From CAIQOK01 sp043781315 (lineage in GTDB: Bacteria; Verrucomicrobiota; Verrucomicrobiia; Limisphaerales; CAIQOK01): a DNA stretch of 20,114 nucleotides. Position numbers and translations under genes: made by a program. The notes beneath the pieces are model-generated. The model searched no databases, had not been told where the DNA came from, and saw only the letters and a program-made list of their open reading frames with translations. Numbering within the stretch: position 1 is the first letter of the stretch; every line of letters starts with the position of its first letter. This document shows, one piece after another, positions 14,777 through 20,114 of the stretch. Location of the stretch: the NCBI GenBank assembly GCA_043781315.1, contig JAYWBR010000098.1, positions 1-20,114 on the forward strand, written 5' to 3'.

Positions 14777-15505
14777 ATGGGTCTTGATGCAGTCGAAATT
14801 GTGATGAAGGTCGAGGACGCTTTCGAGATTTCCATCGAAAATGAGGAAGCGGGAAAAATTGTCACGCCCCGCCAACTCATCGAACTGGTCGTGGGCAAAG
14901 TCGGAAGGACGGATCGTGCTCAATGCCTGACTCAGCGTGCGTTTCACAAGCTTAGAGCTTCGTTAATTCGTCACACCGGACTTGCACGTTCGGCAATCAG
15001 GCCGGGAACGCAGATGGCTGTTTTGCTTCCATCGCAAACGAGAACAGTTGCACTACGGGAATTGCTTGATGACATCGGCCTAGCTGCAAATCCTGAACTG
15101 GTGAGGCCGGGCTGGCTGGTTATGTTGATCCTATTTGGCGCTCCAGTCAGCGGAGCGGCAGCGGCATTTCTTCTTGGTCAGGTGCTTTACTCTTCAACCT
15201 TTGTGGTGGTTCAGTTCCTGACTTTTCCAATAATGTCCGCCCCGATTACAGCAGTTTTTATTGGGTGGTTGGCGATGCGTCTGACGCGCAGCATGTGTCA
15301 CAACTTCAAACCAGCGATGGCAACGGTGGGAGGATTCTCGCGTTGGATTGTTGCACATGGATCCGAAATTGTCGGAGCGCCTCCAGGTCAGTGGAGCCGC
15401 GAACAAGTTGCCGAGAGAGTGCGCGAAATTGTGATTGATAGTCTTGGTTGTGAAAAGGAATACCGCGAGGACGCTCATTTCTTGAAGGACTTGGGATTGA
15501 GTTGA
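14777..15505 (+). CDS. Two-helix membrane protein with split acyl-carrier-protein-like ends
   Basis: The 242-residue protein starts MGLDAVEIVMKVEDAFEISI, which matches an ACP from its DSL motif through helices II and III (to about residue 40), with Ala5 where the phosphopantetheine Ser would be. Two membrane segments lie at about 113-136 (WLVMLILFGAPVSGAAAAFLL) and 142-168. The C-terminus (WSREQVAERVREIVIDSLG..., about 206-242) resembles ACP helix I and the following loop, and ends DAHFLKDLGLS, just where the ACP motif would continue. The halves are thus in swapped order. The ATG at 14777 is preferred over a TTG at 14771. The gene is visibly AT-richer than its neighbours. I recall similar proteins in Verrucomicrobia and Planctomycetes, but know of no proven function. 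Confidence 0.75.
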   Translation: MGLDAVEIVMKVEDAFEISIENEEAGKIVTPRQLIELVVGKVGRTDRAQCLTQRAFHKLRASLIRHTGLARSAIRPGTQMAVLLPSQTRTVALRELLDDIGLAANPELVRPGWLVMLILFGAPVSGAAAAFLLGQVLYSSTFVVVQFLTFPIMSAPITAVFIGWLAMRLTRSMCHNFKPAMATVGGFSRWIVAHGSEIVGAPPGQWSREQVAERVREIVIDSLGCEKEYREDAHFLKDLGLS

Positions 15506-15572
15506 TCTAGAAATTCACTTTCGCATTTCCATCCGTCCTGCTTTGTCCCATCTTCCCCACCGCAAAATTTTT

Positions 15573-17417
15573 ATGGCTGAAAACGCAAAGAGCAATTACG
15601 ACGAGAGCAAAATCAAAACGCTGTCCTCGCTGGAACACATCCGGCTGCGCACGGGCATGTACATCGGCCGCATCGGCAACGGCTCCAATCCCGACGACGG
15701 CTGTTACATCCTCCTCAAGGAGGTCGTGGACAACACCATTGACGAATTCATCATGGGCCACGGCAAGGAGGTCCAGATCAGCATCGAGGGGAACCGCGTG
15801 GCCGTGCGCGATTTCGGGCGCGGCATTCCGCTCGGCAAAGTCGTGGACTGCGTTTCCAAGATCAACACGGGCGCGAAATACAACGACGACGTGTTCCAGT
15901 TCAGCGTTGGCCTGAATGGCGTCGGCACCAAGGCGGTCAACGCGCTGTCCAAAAACTTTCTCGTGCGCAGCCATCGCGAGGGTGAATTCGCCGAGGCGTC
16001 GTTCAAGCAGGGCAAGCTCAAGAAGGAGGACAAGGGCAAGACCAAGGAACCCAACGGCACGTTCATCGAGTTCGAGGGCGACCCGGAAATTTTCAAAGAC
16101 AGCGAATTCCGCGTTGAGCACATCGAGCGGCGGCTGCGGCATTACAGCTATCTCAACTCGGGTTTGAAGCTGATCTTGAAGGTGGCGGGTGCGGAACCGA
16201 AGACGTTTCAGTCGCGTCTCGGCCTGATGGATTTGGTGATGGAAGATCTGGAGTCGGATGGTGCGGAGCCGCTTTATCCGCCGTTGCATTACACAAGCAA
16301 GACCTTGGAGTTTTGTTTCACGCACAGCAACTCGCGCTACGGGGAGACGTTTTATTCCTTCGTCAACGGCCAGTACACCAGCGACGGGGGCACGCATCTG
16401 AGCGCGTTTCGCGAGGGCTTGCTCAAGGCGGTCAACGAATACGCCAAGGCCAAGTACGAAGGCGATGACGTGCGCGAAGCCATGATCGGCGCGGTGGCGA
16501 TTCGGCTGAAGGACCCCATCTTCGAATCGCAGACGAAGAACAAGCTCGGCAACACGGAAATCCGCACCGAACTCGTGAACAACGTGCGCGAGGAGCTGCT
16601 GCATTTCTTCAATCGCAACAAGGCCATCGCCGAAAAAATCATGGCGAAAGTCGAGGACACCAAGCAGCTCCGCAAGGAATTGCAGGACGTGAAGAAGCTC
16701 GCCCGCGACCGCGCCAAGGCGATCACGCTGCGCATTCCGCAGCTCAAGGATTGCAAGCATCACCTCGACAAGAAACGCGAGAAGGGTGCCGGCACGCAGG
16801 TGTTCATCTGCGAAGGCCAGTCCGCCGCCGGCTCGATCACGAGCTGCCGCGACGTGAACAACCAGGCCGTGTTCGTCCTCAAAGGCAAGCCGCTCAACGT
16901 CTGGGATCTCAAGCGCGACGTGGTCTATAAGAACGACGAGATGTACAACCTGATGCAGGCGCTGAACATCGAGGACAACTTCGACGGCCTGCGTTACGAC
17001 AAGGTCATTCTCGCCACCGACGCCGATGTGGACGGATTGCACATCCGCAATCTGATGATCACCTACTTCTTCCGCTTCTTCGACCAGCTCGTTCACGATG
17101 GGCATCTCTACGTACTGGAGACGCCGCTGTTCCGCGTGCGCAACAAGGAGAAGACGATTTACTGCTACTCCGAAGCCGAGCGCGACACGGCGATTAAGAC
17201 GCTGGGCGGCAAGCCCGAGATCACGCGGTTCAAAGGCTTGGGCGAAATTTCCCCGGCGGAGTTCAAGCAATTCATCGGAAAAGAAATGCGCCTGAGCAAA
17301 GTCGAGCACGCGACCAAGGCCGAGGCGTCCGGCATCCTCACGTTCTACATGGGCAAGAACACGCCCGAGCGCAAAGATTACATCATGGAAAATCTCGTGG
17401 TGCCGGTCGAAGAATGA
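15573..17417 (+). CDS. parE: DNA topoisomerase IIA subunit B, ParE type
   Basis: This 614-residue ATPase subunit works with a ParC/GyrA partner to pass DNA strands and unlink chromosomes. The GHKL ATPase part has Glu50 and Asn54 in LLKEVVDNTIDEF, DFGRGIPLG (80-88) and GLNGVGTKAVNALS (113-126). The transducer holds YTSDGGTHLSAFREGL (268-283). The TOPRIM part has Glu414 in CEGQSAAGSIT and the metal-binding DADVDG (483-488), then KGLGEISP (554-561). The Asp of the usual EGDSA is Gln here, while the catalytic Glu and the Asp cluster remain. SITSCRDVNNQAVFVLKGKPLN resembles the ParE-like form seen in Bacteroidetes. The GyrB-specific insert seems absent. No parC follows; a long non-coding stretch does. 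Start ATG at 15573. Confidence 0.9.
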   Translation: MAENAKSNYDESKIKTLSSLEHIRLRTGMYIGRIGNGSNPDDGCYILLKEVVDNTIDEFIMGHGKEVQISIEGNRVAVRDFGRGIPLGKVVDCVSKINTGAKYNDDVFQFSVGLNGVGTKAVNALSKNFLVRSHREGEFAEASFKQGKLKKEDKGKTKEPNGTFIEFEGDPEIFKDSEFRVEHIERRLRHYSYLNSGLKLILKVAGAEPKTFQSRLGLMDLVMEDLESDGAEPLYPPLHYTSKTLEFCFTHSNSRYGETFYSFVNGQYTSDGGTHLSAFREGLLKAVNEYAKAKYEGDDVREAMIGAVAIRLKDPIFESQTKNKLGNTEIRTELVNNVREELLHFFNRNKAIAEKIMAKVEDTKQLRKELQDVKKLARDRAKAITLRIPQLKDCKHHLDKKREKGAGTQVFICEGQSAAGSITSCRDVNNQAVFVLKGKPLNVWDLKRDVVYKNDEMYNLMQALNIEDNFDGLRYDKVILATDADVDGLHIRNLMITYFFRFFDQLVHDGHLYVLETPLFRVRNKEKTIYCYSEAERDTAIKTLGGKPEITRFKGLGEISPAEFKQFIGKEMRLSKVEHATKAEASGILTFYMGKNTPERKDYIMENLVVPVEE

Positions 17418-17536
17418 CCCGGTAGAGAAGCGCTTTGCTGTGGGGACCTTTTATTTAGGCGCGCGGCAGAGATGGTTCGTTTTCATAAATCTGAATTTCG
17501 GTTGTTAGAGAGGTTGTCCCGGGTGTCTCTGCCAAA

Positions 17537-17552
17537 GCGTTCCACCCTGTCA
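17537..17552. repeat. 16-base direct repeat, copy 1
   Basis: GCGTTCCACCCTGTCA occurs here and again at 18855-18870 in the same orientation. The two copies lie on either side of the HAF-repeat gene. On the minus strand it reads TGACAGGGTGGAACGC. Confidence 0.85.
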
Positions 17553-17582
17553 AATGCCGCCAGCGCGAAGGCCGGCGGCATT
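17553..17582. terminator. Hairpin downstream of parE, possible terminator
   Basis: AATGCCGCCAGC (17553-17564) pairs with GCCGGCGGCATT (17571-17582) at 11 of 12 positions across a 6-base loop. It lies 135 bases after parE and abuts the 16-base repeat. No T-tract follows, so termination is uncertain. Confidence 0.45.
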
Positions 17583-17700
17583 GCGTTGGTTTAGCTTACA
17601 GCGGTTTCAGCATGATCAGCCGACTCTTGGCTGGTGCCGTGATCACCATCCGGACGCCCCTCCGATCCAGCACCAAGAGGGTTCGAGTTGTGAGGCAATT

Positions 17701-17730
17701 CTCCCCGGTCCGAGCAAGCGGAACGGGGAG
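17701..17730. terminator. Hairpin downstream of the HAF-repeat gene, candidate terminator
   Basis: CTCCCCGGTCCG (17701-17712) pairs with CGGAACGGGGAG (17719-17730) at 11 of 12 positions around the loop AGCAAG. It lies 36 bases beyond the stop of the minus-strand HAF-repeat gene. On the plus strand TTGTGTT follows, a weak T-rich run. Confidence 0.5.
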
Positions 17731-17766
17731 TTGTGTTCAAGCGCGCGCCTGTGGTCGTCTGACCGG

Positions 17767-18750
17767 TCAGCGACTCAACACGTAGCCGTGGGGTAGAAAG
17801 TCGGCATCGTAGTAAGTTCCGATGATCTGCTTGCGGTCGTTGATGCCGAAGGCGTAGGTCACGAGTGCGCCGGGAATTTCGATGCCGGTGAAGACGCCTT
17901 TCTCGTTCACAAAGCTGTGGGGGGTAAAGGCGCTGTCATAGACATACCCGACGATCTGGCCCTGTTCGTTGACGTCTCTGGGGTAGCTGCCGGTCGCGCT
18001 GGATGCCGCGAAGGAAGTGTAGACTCCCTTCTCATAGGTGAAGCTGTGGTTTTGGAAGTTTTGGTCATAGGCATACCCGACGATCTGGCCCCGGTTGTTG
18101 ATGCTTTGCGGATAGGTGAGCCGGGCGCCGGGAAAATCGGGGAGCGCGGTATAGACGCCCTGGTCGTAGATGAACCCGTGGTCGTCATGGCCGTCACTGT
18201 AGAAGCCGAGGATCTGGCCCCGATCGTTGATGCCGGTGACCAAACCGCCACCTTTCAGAGCACCGGGAAACTCGACGCCAGTGTAGATGCCCTTGTCATA
18301 CACATAGCTGTGGGCAATGTAGTCGCTGTCAAAGGCGTTCCCGACAATTTGCCCCCGGTCGTTGATGCGAGTGGGTTCAAAGTCGAGGCCGGTATAGTTG
18401 CCGTGCGCGTAGATGAAGCCGTGGGGGTTAAAGTCGCCGTCGAAATAGATCCCGATGACCTGTCCACGGTTGTTGCTGTCAATGACGATAAGGTCCAACG
18501 CGCCGGGAATGTCCGGCAGGATGGTCACCTTGTCCCAGCCGAATTGCCCAGAGCCGGTCCGCTGGACCGCGGTTTCAGGATTTCGGGCGTGACGCTGAAC
18601 CAGACCACCAGCGGCCTGATACAGGCGCTGGACGTGCAGCGGTCGCGCCGCTGCGCCCGGCGCGAACTGGGCATGGCCGGCCGAAGTGAGGAAACCGAGG
18701 GCTGCGGTCGCGAAAAGCCCGTGGATCAGATGGAGGGAGGTGGTTTTCAT
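17767..18750 (-). CDS. Exported HAF-repeat protein
   Basis: The 327-residue protein begins MKTTSLHLIHGLFATAALGF with cleavage probably after SAGHA (about residue 27). From about residue 75 it carries six copies of a roughly 42-residue unit with the core IND-R-G-QIVG, then a Tyr/Asp-rich strand, H-G/S-F-x-Y and G-x-YT-x-x-x-x-PGA. This is the extracellular HAF family repeat (named after its His-Ala-Phe pattern), thought to form beta-propeller-like blades. The last unit ends at the C-terminus HGYVLSR. The ATG at 18750 was chosen because it begins the signal peptide; longer in-frame starts upstream add hydrophilic residues unlike a leader. No enzyme motif is seen, and the function of the family is unknown to me. 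The gene is flanked by a 16-base direct repeat. Confidence 0.9.
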   Translation of the reverse strand: MKTTSLHLIHGLFATAALGFLTSAGHAQFAPGAAARPLHVQRLYQAAGGLVQRHARNPETAVQRTGSGQFGWDKVTILPDIPGALDLIVIDSNNRGQVIGIYFDGDFNPHGFIYAHGNYTGLDFEPTRINDRGQIVGNAFDSDYIAHSYVYDKGIYTGVEFPGALKGGGLVTGINDRGQILGFYSDGHDDHGFIYDQGVYTALPDFPGARLTYPQSINNRGQIVGYAYDQNFQNHSFTYEKGVYTSFAASSATGSYPRDVNEQGQIVGYVYDSAFTPHSFVNEKGVFTGIEIPGALVTYAFGINDRKQIIGTYYDADFLPHGYVLSR

Positions 18751-18854
18751 GTTTTGTTTTTGGTTGTGACTGCTGGTTGCGGTCTTTGGTTTGTATTCGA
18801 ACTGCGTTTCTTGTGGTCCGCCCGGAGGGGCCTCGCACACGGAACACATTCATC

Positions 18855-18870
18855 GCGTTCCACCCTGTCA
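18855..18870. repeat. 16-base direct repeat, copy 2
   Basis: GCGTTCCACCCTGTCA is identical to 17537-17552 and lies about 105 bases upstream of the HAF-repeat start codon. It might be a regulatory site or the mark of a past insertion or duplication. Confidence 0.85.
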
Positions 18871-18934
18871 TGAGCCAAATCTCGACAAAAAGGCTCACGG
18901 AATGTTTTCTTTTTGTTAGCAGCCCGTAAAACTA

Positions 18935-19009
18935 GTAGCCGCCGAGGTAACGAGGCGGACAAGATTCTCAGATTTCCGGAGGAATCCACCTCCTCACGTC
19001 GGCGGCTAC
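18935..19009. repeat. 75-base imperfect palindrome before the kinase gene
   Basis: GTAGCCGCCGAGGTAACGAG (from 18935) is mirrored by the segment ending GTCGGCGGCTAC at 19009; 20 of 24 arm positions pair, the outer 11 perfectly. The 27-base centre contains TTTCCGGA. It is a third palindrome type, unrelated in sequence to those at 6066 and 6489. Confidence 0.8.
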
Positions 19010-19092
19010 GCTCCTGTTCGGGATTTTTATTTCGTGTGGCGTGAGCCGTTTTGGCGTTAAATAGCGCATGTATGGGCGATGAAACGAATCAC

Positions 19093-20114
19093 ATGAAACC
19101 CACCTCGCCTGAACAATCCGTGTTCGCCGAGGCGCTCGCTCGCACCTCGCCTGAAGCCCGCGCCGCTTATCTCGCTGTCGCCTGCGGGACTGACATCGCC
19201 TTGCGCGGACGCGTCGAGGCCCTGCTTCGCGCCGCCGAGAGCGCCGATGATTTTCTCGAACAACCGCCGACGGGTCTGGTGGCCGGCGACCGATCAACCA
19301 TGATCGTGACCTTCCCCAGCGAAAAGCCCGGCGACAAAATCGGACGCTACAAATTGCTTCAGCAAATTGGTGAGGGTGGCTGCGGTGTCGTTTACATGGC
19401 CGAGCAGGAGGAACCGGTGCGCCGCCGCGTCGCGCTCAAGGTCATCAAACTGGGCATGGACACGAAGTCGGTGATTGCCCGCTTCGAGGCGGAGCGCCAG
19501 GCGCTGGCATTGATGGATCATCCGAACATTGCGAAGGTGTTCGACGCCGGCGCGACGGAAACGGGCCGTCCCTACTTCGTCATGGAGTTGGTACGTGGAA
19601 TTAAAATCACGGACTACTGCGACCAGAGCAATCTGCCCACCGAAGAACGGTTGAAGCTGTTCACGCAAGTCTGCCAGGCCATCCAGCACGCCCACCAGAA
19701 GGGCATCATCCATCGTGACATCAAACCGTCGAACATTCTCATCGCGGATCACGATGGCGTACCCGTCCCCAAGGTGATTGATTTCGGCATCGCCAAGGCC
19801 ACCACCGGTCAACGCCTGACTGACAAGACCGTCTTCACCGCCTTCGAGCAATTCATCGGGACGCCTGCCTACATGAGTCCAGAGCAGGCCAACTTGAGCG
19901 GGCTGGATATTGATACGCGGACCGATATCTACGCGCTCGGGGTGTTGCTCTACGAATTGCTCACCGGCCAGACGCCCTTCAATGCCAGGGATTTGATGGC
20001 CGCCGGACTGGACGCGATGCGCCGCATCATTCGCGATCAAGAACCAGTACGCCCGTCCACTCGACTCAGTACGCTGCTGGCTGCTGATCTCACCACCGTG
20101 GCCAGTCACCGTCA
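19093..20114 (+). CDS. Serine/threonine protein kinase, PknB type (cut by window edge)
   Basis: The frame is open to the window end (340 codons visible). Residues 1-80 form the extension typical of Verrucomicrobia and Planctomycetes kinases (FAEALARTSPEARAAYLAVA, then LRGRVEALLRAAESADDFLE). The kinase domain begins near 85: glycine loop IGEGGCGVVY (92-100 region), ATP-binding Lys116 in VALKVIK, helix C Glu near 134, catalytic HRDIKPSN with Asp209, DFG at 230-232, and GTPAYMSPEQ (256-265). All catalytic residues are present, so it should be active. The part beyond the window commonly holds WD40 or TPR repeats and a membrane helix; this cannot be seen here. The ATG at 19093 fits the family's start; an in-frame ATG at 19072 is an alternative. 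Substrates are unknown. Confidence 0.93.
   Translation, partial: MKPTSPEQSVFAEALARTSPEARAAYLAVACGTDIALRGRVEALLRAAESADDFLEQPPTGLVAGDRSTMIVTFPSEKPGDKIGRYKLLQQIGEGGCGVVYMAEQEEPVRRRVALKVIKLGMDTKSVIARFEAERQALALMDHPNIAKVFDAGATETGRPYFVMELVRGIKITDYCDQSNLPTEERLKLFTQVCQAIQHAHQKGIIHRDIKPSNILIADHDGVPVPKVIDFGIAKATTGQRLTDKTVFTAFEQFIGTPAYMSPEQANLSGLDIDTRTDIYALGVLLYELLTGQTPFNARDLMAAGLDAMRRIIRDQEPVRPSTRLSTLLAADLTTVASHR

Larger units (their letters stand above)
17418..17766. other. Structured 349-base stretch between the convergent parE and HAF-repeat genes
   Basis: No convincing gene lies here. It holds the first copy of a 16-base direct repeat (17537-17552), two 12-base-stem hairpins (17553-17582, 17701-17730), a smaller CAGCC/GGCTG hairpin near 17616-17632 enclosed by GATCA/TGATC, and GGTGC/GCACC complementarity between about 17630 and 17685. 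On the minus strand a 46-codon frame with no ATG at its start (17596-17736) ends RMVITAPAKSRLIMLKPL; it may be chance or a gene remnant. Confidence 0.6.
18751..19092. other. 342-base divergent intergenic region before the kinase gene
   Basis: This stretch should hold the promoters of the HAF-repeat gene (minus) and the kinase gene (plus). It contains the second 16-base direct repeat (18855-18870) and a long imperfect palindrome (18935-19009). TTAAAT at 19057-19062, before the kinase ATG, could be a -10 element but is not convincing alone. No ECF sigma factor gene, a frequent neighbour of such kinases, is present. Confidence 0.6.

Noticed and set aside
15507..17309. A 600-codon open frame on the minus strand opposite parE
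   Set aside because: Low-complexity Leu/Val/His/Arg composition and no motifs; the plus strand encodes a complete topoisomerase subunit.
17685..17735. tRNA-like GGTTCGAGT text after parE
   Set aside because: The flanking bases do not form a T-stem, and no acceptor or anticodon arm fits around it.
19294..20109. A 271-codon open frame on the minus strand opposite the kinase
   Set aside because: The plus strand has every kinase motif in order; the reverse frame has none and is compositional.

Overview
The window is a GC-rich bacterial chromosome segment that most resembles Verrucomicrobiota, probably the Pedosphaera/Limisphaerales side. This placement is inferred from gene content and not from any search. 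Pointers are: a secreted protein ending in the 'LSWP...LQSSS...W...FFRLK' tail common in that group; a PknB-type kinase with the N-terminal extension typical of Verrucomicrobia and Planctomycetes; a membrane protein starting with an ACP-like 'MGLDxVEIVM' segment; Omp85-type and HAF-repeat exported proteins; and long dispersed palindromes between and inside genes. Almost no gene has a clear Shine-Dalgarno sequence.

Layout. 1-1484: metK (minus, cut by the window edge) diverges from an ArsR-type regulator fused to a methyltransferase domain, with palindromic sites between them. 1614-7996: a plus-strand run of a large FAD plus Fe-S 2-hydroxyacid-type dehydrogenase, an RluA-family pseudouridine synthase, hemE and hemN. 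hemE carries an in-frame palindromic repeat, and a second, different palindrome separates hemE from hemN. 8026-11147: a secreted beta-rich protein (minus), a small LapA-like membrane protein (plus) and an exported N-acetylmuramoyl-L-alanine amidase (minus). 11348-13628: a small unknown protein followed after 10 bases by an Omp85-superfamily barrel. 13849-17417: frr, a DUF5808-like membrane protein gene interrupted by an in-frame TGA, an AT-richer gene for a membrane protein with split ACP-like ends, and a ParE-type topoisomerase subunit. 17418-20114: a structured non-coding stretch, an exported HAF-repeat protein (minus), a third palindrome type, and a Ser/Thr kinase running off the right edge.

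How the genes fit together. MetK makes S-adenosylmethionine, and the divergent regulator, which resembles SahR-type proteins, probably senses the SAM/SAH state. HemE and HemN are consecutive enzymes of tetrapyrrole synthesis apart from the uncharged oxidation step order (coproporphyrinogen is made by HemE and used by HemN), and HemN consumes SAM. Frr and the pseudouridine synthase belong to translation. The amidase, Omp85 protein, LapA-like protein and secreted proteins serve the envelope. No prophage, CRISPR array, rRNA or tRNA was seen.

The most interesting signals are: two copies of a 71-base palindrome with identical 23-base arms, one coding for 24 extra residues inside HemE and one nested inside a 13-base inverted repeat before frr; the protein at 14777-15505, whose ends look like the two halves of an acyl carrier protein in swapped order; and a TGA exactly where a DUF5808-like protein should have Trp.
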